NCBI GenBank assembly: GCA_004123355.1
Contig: SCHM01000001.1
Span: 9,868,193-9,932,192, forward strand
Reading direction: 5' to 3'
DNA: 64,000 nucleotides
From: Amphirosellinia nigrospora
Taxonomy: Eukaryota; Ascomycota; Sordariomycetes; Xylariales; Xylariaceae
The notes under the pieces are model-generated. The model worked only from the letters and a program-made list of their open reading frames with translations. It did no database searches and was not told the DNA's origin. The position numbers were made by a program, and so were the translations under genes. Below are positions 1 to 10,990 of this stretch, one piece after another; position 1 is the stretch's first letter; the number at the start of each line of letters is the position of its first letter.

Positions 1-2478
1 ACGGCCGCTTCTCTGTCGCCATTCGGCATGCTTCCATCGTAACGTCGATAATTGTATCCATCGTCTGAGATGGGGACCTCCATTAGGTCGAGAAATGACG
101 TGAACTGGCTAAAGACAAGTGTTTTCTCGTTTGGGAAGTCTCGTCGTATCATTCCTAATAACTCCATGGCCTTATCGATCTTGGCACTGGTCTCCCAGTC
201 TTTCCTCAGTCCATCGAAATATCGTTTCTTAGCAGCAACACTATTCGAGCCCGACTTTTTGAGGGCGCTAAGTGTGAGTTCGGTTCTTTGCTTCTTGCCC
301 CCTTCAGTTTCTTTCTCGGTTTAGCTACAGCTTTCCCAAGGGATATCTTTCGCTTCTGGCCCGAAGCGATGCTACCATCTTCATTTGAGACATTGCGCTC
401 GATGTCACTGCTATAATTCGTAGCATCTCTCGTTTGCTTTACAGTTGAGAAACGCTCGAATTCGTCGCTTTTCTGATGTTTTATGTTTTGAGGTTGTGCA
501 CTTGGCATGTTCCGAATGCTCTTGGTAGGCTCTGTCTTCTTTTTTATGTGGGAAAAGTACGAGTCAATGGGTGGCAAAGAATCCTCAGAATCATCGCTGT
601 CACTCCCTGTTTCAGGGCGAGCAGAATCCAACCTATTTTTGATGCTGGGTTCGCCGGCGAGGAGGGGCGCAACGTTAGGCTTCTCCGAGTCGCTACTATC
701 GTGATTGTCTGAGACGACGAAATCTTTGAGATTTCCCTCCTCATCCGCATCGTCTTCGTCTGAATCGTCTTCGTCCACCGTGTCTGATCCACGACTTACC
801 TCATCAATGGGCGTGTGCACCTCGCTAAAATATCTGTAACAAATAACCTGTTTAGAATCGACAGATTTCGTGCATCCCTCGGTAGGACATTGCCCATTAG
901 GTCGCCGCCTTCGTCATCCTCAAACTCCAGACCTGGCTCTCTTACTGATACCATGTTTGTGATACAGTCTCCGCAAACATGATGCCCGCAGGGATAGATG
1001 ATGACGGGGCTTTCGGTCTTCTCGTGACACATTGGGCATTCGAAGCTTCTCTGACGCCTGATCCGGTCAACGATAGGCTTTGTCAGCTTATGCGCCAGCT
1101 TGTTCATCTCCTCGGGCGTCATGTCTACTCCTTCTGGAATGGTATGATCTTTGATAAGGTGGGATGACAACAGCACTGGCGCAGCCGGAGAATCAGAAGG
1201 AGAATGTACCAATAATTGCGAGTAACTGTGCCCTCCTTGAGATACCGGTTCATTCGTATCTGTGAGCGTTGTTCGAGGGCCTTGTAATATTCCAGTTGGT
1301 CTTTATCGAAAGCGGCCTCGACGGTGTGGACCGTCAATTCTGGTAGGTTCAGAATAGGGTTCCCATCCACAATAGTTTTCTCAGTTCGACGTAGGAGCAT
1401 ACGGCCGAGAAGGACGTGAAGTTGCGTCATAGATCTCGTCCCACTCCCTGGGTTCCCATGAGACGTTGCTTGAACTGATGCCATTCTCGGTATGGCTCGA
1501 CACGAAGGAAGCGAATAAGAGGATAGATTTCTTCGAGCCGGTTCATCAGAGGCGTTCCAGTCATGCAAAGCCGATAGGTTGCGTGTAGTCGATCTACAGC
1601 CTTGGAGGCCTGCGAGTTCCGGTTCTTTATATTATGGGCTTCATCAAGAATGACGCGATGGAATACGGCATGGGACGCTAGTAGCCTAGCCGCCTCTGGG
1701 TTGCGGTTGTCGAACACTTGCTTCCACTCGAAGGCAAGGGTGCCGTAAGTTGTCAGAACAACATCGTACGACATCAACTTCGCCACCGTCATAGTCCTCT
1801 TTTTCACACTATGGTAAATGATTGTCTTGAGCTTGTGGCTAGCCTTCACCTTGTCGTCGATCTCCGTTCCCATTGGCGGAGCAATGAAGTCGGGACGACG
1901 ATAAGCGTAGTCTTGCGGGTACCATCTTGTGGCGGATGGCATAGCATTAAGGCAATGGCTTGAATGGTCTTGCCTAAGCCCATATCGTCGGCTAGAATGC
2001 CGCCTCGTAGAGCGCTCTTCTCCTGGTTGAGCAGCCAAGTCAGGCCGATATGTTGATGTGGCATCAGTGTTTTATCGAGAGCAGTGGGTTCCCTCTGGCG
2101 ATGCGACACGGGAATTTCTACAGCAGGCACGTCCAGGAGATTCCGTATGGCATCTTGCTCCCTTTGGCTGTATAAATCTCCTGGGTCGGAATATGGTGGG
2201 AAGTCGGCGTAGCGAGGATCCAGACCATGCTGGCCAAACTGGTAGGGTTCATGTTTAAGAAAGGGCGGTGCTGCAGCACTCATGGGAGCTTGGTTCTGCT
2301 CTACATATAGACGGCGCGGGGCAGCCAGGTCATATTGGTCGGGTTCATTTTTAAGGTGGGATGCTATAGAGCCCATGGGAGCCAGGTGTTGGTTTGCATG
2401 TGAACGGCGTGGGTCACCCAGACCCCGTTGATCAGGCTGGCCGGGCTCATATTTAAGGTGAGATGCTCCGCCGCCCAT
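1..2478 (-). CDS. uls1: Uls1/Ris1-like SNF2 translocase with RING finger (partial, runs off left edge)
   Basis: SNF2-family ATP-dependent DNA translocase with a RING E3 module inserted between the two helicase lobes, the layout of Uls1/Ris1 SUMO-targeted ubiquitin ligases that act in the nucleus on sumoylated chromatin proteins. Seen in order: an N-terminal triple repeat with LKxEP cores (2249-2462), Walker A DDMGLGKT (about 1965-1985), the DEAH-type motif LDEAHNIKNR (about 1630), MTGTPLMNRLEE, LLRRTEKTI, RLRQCCCHP, the RING finger FECPMCHEKTESP...PCGHHVCGDCI (about 960-1060), an acidic stretch containing GNLKDFVVSDN that could be a SUMO-interacting motif, and helicase-C KTLVFSQFTSFLDLME up to the edge. 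The frame breaks by one base near 1865, 1430, 1162 and 897 with no room for introns. Walker A has DDMG where ADEMG is usual. The 5' end is uncertain: 2478 is the first clear Met of the open frame. Uls1 is preferred over Rad5/Rad16 because of the second RING half (CPTEGC) followed by the acidic insert. Confidence 0.85.
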
Positions 2479-2527
2479 GAGAGCCCGGTGCTGCTCGGCA
2501 AATGTGCCTGCTAGTTGGTTAGTACCT

Positions 2528-2830
2528 CTATGCGGTTGGGCAGTCTGCCCTCAAGCACGCTGGAGAGCAGTATGGTGTCTCACAATAATCACAAGTCCGC
2601 TTTATCGTTGGGTTGCCGCAGATGGAACACGATGGGCGGTGGGGTTCGGGTCTGATCGGGAGCGTGCGACCAAGGTCGTGGCCGTCGGAGGCCCTGCGGA
2701 CATTTCGACGACGGATGCGCGTACATGTACATGTGGGACATGTGGGTGTCGAGGGAGTAGATCCTTCTATGTGTGCGATGGAACCATGGTCGAGCAGCGT
2801 GGGTCGTTTATATGTCCTCCCATCCGACAA
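2528..2830 (-). other. MYND-like zinc-finger reading frame upstream of the Uls1-like gene
   Basis: An open frame with no internal Met encodes Cys-rich peptides ending in CSICGNPT...CDYC...YCSPAC, the spacing C-x2-C-x7-C-x2-C-x4-C-x3-C of the first part of a MYND/HIT-type zinc finger. It closes at a stop about 50 bp before the Uls1-like frame begins. A single-base error near 2528 would open it into sequence continuous with that gene. It may therefore be the N-terminal exon of the translocase, or a separate small gene or pseudo-exon. An earlier CPTCTC cluster is also visible. I cannot place a start codon. Confidence 0.4.
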
Positions 2831-5800
2831 AAGTTATCCCTTAGGATATCCCTTCGCAGGCCGCGCACAGGCCGCGCACAGTCTCCAGCAGCAAGCTTTG
2901 ACGCGTCCACACAGAATTTAAGCCGGACCTACCAGGATGTAGCAGCGACTATATCCGATGGCGACGATGCGAAGATGTGGGTTGACACAGTGGTTTTCAA
3001 TGAGAAAAAGGCTTTGCTTGTGGGGAGTAGGTAAGAGTTAGAAAGAAGGCTGCAAGCATAGATAGTAAGGCTCGATGTTGCATCAGTCGACGTAATGCGC
3101 GGTGCCCAGAATAGCAAAATAGGGCGACGCGCAGTGATCGCCCGGTTACCTCGCTTGGGTGGATACGTACCATAGCGCGGGGAGACAAAGACTTTCAATA
3201 CGCAGGTGCGCGTGATTAGACACCACTGTACTTACCGATTAAGGTACTATAAATAAGGTGGTCTGATATGAATATCCCTAAAACAATACCTATTTAGGTT
3301 AAGCAATTTTCGATTATGTATGTATTTAAAGAGCCGTGTTGGAGCTACCTAGGTAGCCTTTACCCACTTAAACCTTAAGTATTGCGAGCCCTCAAGTCCT
3401 ATTTGCAGCTCGCGCGTCTTTATCATCACAATCTCTCAATACACTTCAGTAGGCGATAGATGGAGCATATCGTAGCCCCCGAAAACTCTACGCTAGTAGT
3501 CCTCATGAGGGCTCAGGCCAGAGTTATTGTAGCAACAAACCCCAGCACCGTCAGCTCGTGGAATGGCACATTCTAAATACTACGGACTCTGGCGGTAACT
3601 ACTTGATTATTATACATCGATATTTAACGTTTTATGAGTCTTCTAATTCACAGGGCGCTGGATCGTCAACCACGCGATATCTCGACCCAGAGCGAAGGAT
3701 GCCGTTCTTAGTTCTTGTCATACCACACTTAACGGGCGCATCCGCATCTTAGTGTACTGGGCATGCAACACTGCGGGGCAAGACTACATACTTACGTGCA
3801 CTAGGTATAGCCATCGCGAATTTAATTTAGGTTTAGCACCAAGAAATTGCGAATAGCTGACTGTTCCGATACTGAAAAACTACGAGGTAGGTGACAACAA
3901 GCCACAGGTTCTAAAACCTAGGTGTCGAGTATCATAGCTTTTTGAATCCCGTCATGAATACTGTCCATGATGCCTAATATCAGCATTCTTTCTTATATCT
4001 TATAAAGGCGAATGAACCCGAATGACAGCCAGCGTCGCATCGAAACCAATACAACAAAGGGAGACCTGTCACGTGGGCATTGCGATGTGTGCGCTATTTT
4101 CTGCACACCAGATCGAGCTTGACCAGCTATTGACGGTGAACAGAAGCGACGAGTCAGTGAGTTTCTTCGGCATACTACGAAGGCTTGACTTTGACAGGTT
4201 TAGCATTGATACATTTTAATGATACTTACACACTTACCTACGTAAGAAAGAGCAAGCTGGCCTTATGGGCTAAGAATGAGAGGTAGGTCAGTAGCAATGT
4301 AATCGGAGATATGTCATTTGAAGAGTCAGGAGCGGCAATCCCCACGAATTCACACTAAATAGGCACATAAAGAGGAGGCCAAGACAGCATACTCAGGTAC
4401 ATACACGAGCACCGCACAAATTCTGCCTTCCGGCAAGATAGCCCGTGACACTAGATCTATAGACTTGGTACTACTATTAGGTAACCCGTGTGCCTGATCA
4501 CTCACAAAGCAGTCTACGCCTATGGCTAAACCTCGGAGCTTGCACACCTGAATGTTTCTCAGCATAAGAAAACCAATCTCGGAACAATTAAACACGATGA
4601 AGAGAAAGCTCAACTGGAGCAAAAGACGTGGATCGACTATTGGGATTATAACAATTAGTTATGATCATCACCTTTACTTAGTGTGACCTTAGAAATATTC
4701 GGTTAATTCGCTCACCCTCGCGAGCAGGTAGCTTCGGGGATATATACACTCGGGTATACACTAGAAGATCAGCCTTTATAGTATCATCGACCTTCTCGCT
4801 CCTTTTTTTTAATTGACTCAGTTACGAGGACAAGACTAGATCGGCGCTCGTATATCTTTGCCTAAACACTACTACTACAGGTGGCTTTGTCATACCTAAA
4901 ATGCGTTTAGGGTGAAATATTGCCGAGGTTACCCATCGACTTACTGTAGATTCAAAGTGTTGTGGGTGAACCTTATATCCTAAGTCTAGAAAGTCTTTGA
5001 TTGACGTAAGCGAATACAGATCTCAGTTTCTCGATCGCCGATCCGATCGCGTTAATTCTTCGATGGCTGGTAACACAAAAGCGGCTGAAAACCGCTGAGC
5101 TAATGCCCAATGTTCGGGACCGATGAAGGTGACAGTAGCAATAACCTTGCCCACCGCCCCAATAAGATCTTGCCGGAAGCGTTAAGCTGCCGCAGCATTG
5201 CCGCGCTTCGTCGTCACTAGCGTTTTTTGCAATCTTTGTGAACGACGATTATGACTTCCAGTATCAAATGCTGTCAATCAGTAGGTCGCTCGTTCTGAGG
5301 ATAGTGTATCTGGTATATGTGGGCGTCGTCAATTCTCCATTTTACCGTTTACCACTTGCTGTATGTGTGCAAAGTCACATGTTAATGGTTTAAGTACCTG
5401 TACACTATGATCAATACCCAGCTCGGAAGCTCAACGACAACTAGCGTGGGACAGCTCAGGTACCTACTGACTATCCGATCTTGAGTGGGACCCTATCGGA
5501 GATTAGGTAGATCATGGGCAAAAGTACCGCCTGCCGGGGATGGTCACATGACGGCGGTGTAAGCGTCCCGGCCATGGTGTTTGAAGGCCTAGTGTGGAAT
5601 CCCCTCCTGCAACAAGAAGTTCTAGATTCTCCAACTCCAGTAGAGCTAAACACAGATATGGCAATTAACACCAAAGTGCCAAATAGTGGCTTTCGTGATA
5701 GTAAATAGTCGAGTAGATTACTAGTGCGATATCCTAAGCGCCCTGGTGCTGGGACGAAGCGGCCAAGCCGAAGCGGCACAGAAGTCGGGGAATATATACA

Positions 5801-7194
5801 GTTCGTGTTCCAATGGGTGCTACCCCAGTACCTAGTTACACAACAGGTACAGCAACCGAGCGTTTCATCACTGTGTAGTGGCCAATGAGGTCCCGAATTG
5901 CCTCTTTGGGCAAAAGAGCGCAGCATGAAGAAGACGAAAATCAAAACGTGGCTAACAACCAGCATTGAACAACAGACCACACGCATAATGGAATCCGGAA
6001 AAAGGAGGCCGAGATTTACGGCTTGCTTGACGAATGGCTGGCCACTCATTTCTCATCCCTATTCCTAAAACGGGAGTCAAGATTTATTCTAGAGCCATTC
6101 TTTACAAAAATAGACATTGGTGGCCCCTTAGGTAAGCCGAAAGCAAGAGCCTGGTATGATTTATTTACCGTAAGAGAATAGGCACAGCAAAAGTGTCAAG
6201 GGGATTTCATGCCAAGTGGGGATGCTTAAAATATATCGTGTAATCTGTGTACCCACCAACGGTAAGCTCCGTTAATTTGACACGAGCGGAGAACTTGAGA
6301 CATCACCAACTACGTGCGTGGGAAATGCTAATTACATGGACCTGAGGGATTGGCCTGAAGATGAATGGCGAATGAACGATTTCTCTTGAAGTGTTTGTGT
6401 TTCTGTTGTGAAAGAAGGGAGTGAGCTCAGCACTAAGGTGTCACCATTCCGCTAACAAATGGTGCGATTTGCACATGGACACTTAGTACAGATGGTGGCT
6501 TGAGTCTGGAACTTGTCGTCCCCCTGTGCTTCTTATCCGCGCCGTACCAAGACAGTGGCACCACTAAGTAACCCGGCATCTTAGTCTCGGCCCTTAGTGG
6601 GAATTACTTACAGTGACAGTGCCAGGAATAGACGAAATACGGGGCCCTGGTACCAGTTGGGACCGCTATCAGCTGCTGGCAGCCCTTGTCAGCCATGGTA
6701 CTTGCCGGTATCATTCAAATGAGATGGATATTCGGCAACGGCTCGACCATGTCTGGGAGGTAAACTATACAATTAGCTTCCTATTCTAAAGGATTGCGAA
6801 CGGCTGTATATCGTTTAACTTAGTTTAGTCTCGTACTGGTAAGCTGAGTATTTGACAAATGGATGGGCAAGTTAGATATATAACAGATCTACTTCTTATC
6901 ACCCCCAATGTCTTGCATGTCATCCTCCTCCTCCCACGTTGCGCCATCTGTCGTGACCATATCACAAGCCTTATGCTGACCCACGTATTCTGTATATGCT
7001 AGATAACAGTAAGTGAGGAGTGATAGCATAGCTCTAGTTGTCACTTGATATCGGCATCTGACTGTTTCTCAATTCCCCTCTTCTCTAACTTGACCCCTTC
7101 GTCTTTGTCTGTCTCTCATACCAAACGCCAGACCGAGCGGAGACACTGCCTCATATCAACTTCGAAAATCCAACAACTAAATACAAACTTCACA
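2831..7194. other. gene-poor intergenic stretch
   Basis: I see no convincing coding sequence in about 4.4 kb. Frames are short, without family motifs or coherent splice sites. A 192-codon open frame on the minus strand at 5471-6049 has a hydrophobic segment but Cys/Ser-rich composition without domain logic. Short TACCTAGGTA-type words occur, for example around 3346-3360. The last roughly 150 bases before 7195 are pyrimidine-rich and look like the promoter and 5' leader of the downstream gene. Confidence 0.5.
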
Positions 7195-8347
7195 ATGGCT
7201 ATGCGGTGGCTTATAGACCGCTTCTCTCCCAGTTATGAGAATGTACCGACGACAGAATCGGAACAAATCGACCGAACCTTCCACCGTTTCCCGGATCTAC
7301 CAACGGAGCTTCGCCTACAGATATGGGAATACTATTTTGACGTTCCTAGAATACACGTCCTTTACCAAGGGACGTCGAAATCTCAAAAAGCCGTTGAAGA
7401 AACCCCTTTGGCTTATGCCGACCTCACGGCGCGGACGAATCACAACATACCCGCCAGTCGTCGGTTTGCTGCCGCGGCTATAAACCACGAAGCGCTCGAG
7501 GTGTTCCAGAAGACCTTCGATTTCGTCCACATGAATTTTATGGGTCTGCCGAGCAAGCATGTGAAGGACTTATTCGACGACAAGCTTCAGGGCCTCGCCG
7601 ATCCTGAAGATCCAGATCGCCGCGTTAGCTTAACGAAGAAGGTCCTCCAGTCCCGTCCAGACCTTGCCGAATTTGTCAGGAACCCGGGTGGGAAGCCTCG
7701 GGACACGATCATACCGGGCATTCACATCAATTGGGGAAGCGACCTGCTCTACCTCACCGACGGTGCGGATGTGAACTGCGAGATGCTCAGGAGGGCGTGT
7801 AATGGGCCGATTGCGGGCAAGCTTCAACGCGTGGCTATCCTGATTCACGATAGCTGCAAATACGAAGGGTGGCGCCGATTTTACGGCCCGAGCATCGACT
7901 TCCCGAAGCCGTCTACGACTCCTACCGAGGTCACCCTCGTCGTCCGCCTCAGTGAACTCAGCTCTACAGGCCATACCACGGTAGCGCGCGATGAATTTGG
8001 ATTCGTGCCGTACGATTTAGTTATTCAGGGGCAGAAAACCGACAAATGGGAGTGGATGCAGAACATGAAGCTCATAGAACGACGCTTTGTGTACGTGGCG
8101 CAGGTGCTGCGTGAAGCCTTCCCGGATTTAGAGAACCATAAGATTAAGGTTTGTGATTTTCTACAATTATTTTTACCACTTTTGTGAATTCCGCGATGTA
8201 TGCTCCAAATAGTGTAATTCCCGGAACCCAGATCGTTGATCATTACCATTGGAGGCAGTTATCTAACTCTTGATATTGCAGTGGGCCGTCGACATTGATT
8301 ATACCCACCACAAAGCGGAGACACAATACTCGCGAACCATTCGGTGA
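7195..8347 (+). CDS. 2EXR-domain (F-box-like) protein
   Basis: Predicted protein of 339 residues. The N-terminal part has FPDLPTELRLQIWEYYF followed by PRIH, the hallmark of the fungal 2EXR domain, an F-box-like family expanded in Pezizomycotina and of mostly unknown function. I chose the ATG at 7195 because it sits in CACAATGGC, a good fungal context, and precedes the domain closely. An in-frame ATG at 7045 lies in the pyrimidine-rich leader. One intron, 8149-8281 (GTTTGT...TTGCAG, 133 nt), joins ...HKIK to WAVDIDYTHHKAE and the stop at 8345-8347. Without splicing the frame would run into a short unrelated tail. If it works like an F-box protein it would select substrates for an SCF ubiquitin ligase, but this is inference; no substrate-binding repeats are visible. 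Confidence 0.75.
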
Positions 8348-8944
8348 GGACGAGAGAAACGAAAGGTTATATCATATCGACCCAACTTCTTTATATATAG
8401 AAGTGGAAACCTAATCGGGCCAGTTTCGGTGACCCAGGCGACCCAATGCGCCATGGCAAAGCGATGAACTAGGATGGCTTCCACGTGGGTATTGGCCTCA
8501 TCATGCTCTATGCGTCTGCTCTATGGTGTGATCATGCATACAGGGCTTCGTCGAGGCCGAAATAAGGCAGTGTGCTGACAATTCTAACCCGATACGAACC
8601 CTGGGAATCGGCTATTGGGTCATAGAATTACATAACAGCTACCTAAAATAGGAAAAGGAGTATAATTACCTCAACTTGCTTCTTTCAACGACCAGCCAAG
8701 TCTCTGTCGTGCAGTAATTGCCATTTCGTATGAGATGAGTTGATATGTGCTTTCAAATCCTCGACGCTGCGAAACGTCTCTGTCTCGCCGGTGGACTGGG
8801 CGATTGGTCAGTTTGCCGGTATTCGACAAGACCATGAAGCAAAATGTGGGACGAAGGAACTTACCGTGCACAAGACACACCCCAACCCATCTTCGCAGTG
8901 TGATTTACCCAGAAACCTAGAAGTGATCCGAAATCCATCCTTGA
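8348..8944. other. intergenic, convergent 3' ends
   Basis: The region lies between the ends of the plus-strand 2EXR gene and the minus-strand gene that follows. Only short unsupported frames are seen; it probably holds the two 3' untranslated regions. Confidence 0.5.
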
Positions 8945-9904
8945 TCACCATGGCCGCCCATCCCGCACAAAGCGGGTGGGATTCCAATCATAGCCGCATC
9001 TGCAACTCGTCCCCTTAGCGGGCAAAGCCTTTTCTACATCCACCTGATATGTCACGGCCTCGGAGCAGAAGACGCTGAAAACGCTGTTGTGCGGTTGGTA
9101 GTCGAAACTTGCAGCGGACGGGGAGTAGATGGATGTGTCGTCGTCGCGAGCCGGCCGCTCTTTGGAGAGCCGGGTTGGCGTTGGAGGGGGAGATAGCGGC
9201 TCACAATTATTATGATTACTATTATTACAAGAACACTCCTCTAGGCTCGTCAAATAGTGATCCCCTCGCGTCGGCGATGTCTCGGCCTCGATGTCCTCCG
9301 AGGTCTCTTTCACGTCGTGATCATCTATAGAGGGAGACGAGGGTGCGGATTTTGATGGTAACGACAACATCTGGGGCGATAGACGGCCGACCACGATTCG
9401 CTGGTACTGCTTATGCAGGGCCTCCAAGCTAGATACGCGAACGGCTTCGGACACGCGAATGAGGTCGGCGAGCGGTAGTGGATGATCCTCGACTCCAACG
9501 GCTTTTTCCAGACCTTCGATGCACTCTTGCAGACGCCCGAGATTCTCCAGCAGAACGTTACGACAATCCGCTAGTTCACTGTACATTAGCCAAGACGCTA
9601 AAGAATGGTGGATCTCAGGCTAGATATTCTTACCGTCACCGGACGCGAACTCGTCACCGAGAACATCCACGTCGTTGCCGAATGCCTCCTCGATCTTTCG
9701 TTTCGAATTCGCCAACGACGCGATCGCGGCACACATTCCGGTCCCCGCACCATCGGCCTTCCCACGAATCTGATAGTTGTTGCGCTGCCGTTGCCTCCGC
9801 CGCCAGCCAGCGTAGCATTCCAGGCCGGCGGCGAAGGACTCCGCAAGGGCCGCGACTACATGGCCGACGGTTTCTTGTGCCATGAACGAAGTGGCCCTTT
9901 TCAT
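8945..9904 (-). CDS. uncharacterised fungal protein, two exons
   Basis: Not assigned to a named family. Joining exon 9634-9904 to exon 8945-9570 across an intron at 9571-9633 (GTAAGA...ACTAG, branch GGCTAA) gives 298 residues in a continuous frame. The N-terminal half is helical and begins MKRATSFMAQETVGH. It contains YAGWRRRQRQRNNYQ and then DCRNVLLENLGRLQECIEG, which resembles uncharacterised Pezizomycotina proteins having a basic W-R-x-R patch followed by a helix pair. The C-terminal half is Ser/Pro-rich and low in complexity, including an Asn/Ser cluster and a PPPTPTR stretch, probably disordered. No signal peptide, membrane segment or catalytic motif is visible. The start could also be the Met seven codons downstream (MAQETV). 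Confidence 0.65.
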
Positions 9905-10990
9905 ACATTTACATGATTCGGGGCGGTTATCGTTTTATATCAACAGAACGAGTGAGTTGCAGTGTTTCTGTCGGGGTGGAGGCAGTGTGGAGTGATACGA
10001 GCCTTCGGCAGTCGAGAGCGGCCCGAGAATAAATACAAGAATACAGAAACACGTGAAATAAATTCAGTGTCTAAGTTTTAAGACATTTCGCTGTTGGCCG
10101 TTGGTTTCTCATATCAGCTATCCATTCGAGCCCGCTCTGTGAATTCCTAATCTGGCTAATATTGCATGATATGATTGTTATGCATGCAGGTGTGCGGCGC
10201 TAATTCAGCCCTGGAAAATGTCTTGTGATCTAGGAAGGCAGTCAAGTTGGCTATCTACGTCCTATGCGGTTATTTTACCCAACGGCTAGATATGGGACGG
10301 GCGATACGCGGGGGGGCGGCGGTGGTGACGTTGGCAAGATATTATTGGGCACCAAGTCGTCAACGGACTTATCTGCACGCCTAGATCTGCATGGAATTTC
10401 TACGTCACAACATCTTCGGTCCCGTGTAGAGACATGAAAGTTGCGCTTAGAAGAACACTTAATACCTAGCAGAACATAGTTTGAACTTAGTGGCACTAGC
10501 TAGTCATTTGATACACGCCAAGCAACCTAAAACAAACGACTTGAAGTCTATAAGTCGAAAGATGACTGGTCACATGCTGCCTTGCAAGAATCATCATTGA
10601 GTATGTATAGGTCGTAATCCATCGACATAGTAAGAGGAAGCAGAGGCGTTACACTCCATTCAGTTGCTTACTACAGTTTCGCTACGTATTAAATATGAAG
10701 CTACGCTATCGTGTCAACCTGCACGGTATCTTGAATGCGAGAAGCGAAGAAGGATGAAAGGTTATCTTGACAGTAAAACACAGAAGTGCTGGGTACATTT
10801 AGTTTGCAGGTCATGGACTAATAGGGGAGCGATTTCCCATTTCCTCAAATGAAAGATAGACCAACTCATACAATAAGAAAACTCGTAACACATAGAAACG
10901 TTGAAAAACGTTACCGACAGTGGCACATGCCGCGACTATATGAAAAGGACCAATCTGCAAGACTCCTAGCCAAACAAATTAACAAGCTCT
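9905..10990. other. intergenic
   Basis: No supported gene. It lies between the start of the 8.9-9.9 kb gene and the 3' end of the ankyrin-type gene, both on the minus strand. A short G-rich run (gcgggggggcggcggtgg) occurs near 10309. Confidence 0.45.

Noticed and set aside
1-2478. Reading the Uls1-like locus as a pseudogene because of four frame changes
   Set aside because: The same one-base changes at short runs occur in Rps2 and other essential genes in the window, so error is the simpler explanation.
2477-3034. 185-codon plus-strand frame opposite the Uls1-like 5' end
   Set aside because: It is antisense to the MYND-like frame; its Cys/Arg content mirrors that sequence and it has no motif of its own.
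5471-6049. 192-codon minus-strand open frame with a hydrophobic segment
   Set aside because: No domain motif or splice context; the isolated hydrophobic run in otherwise Cys/Ser-rich sequence looks accidental.
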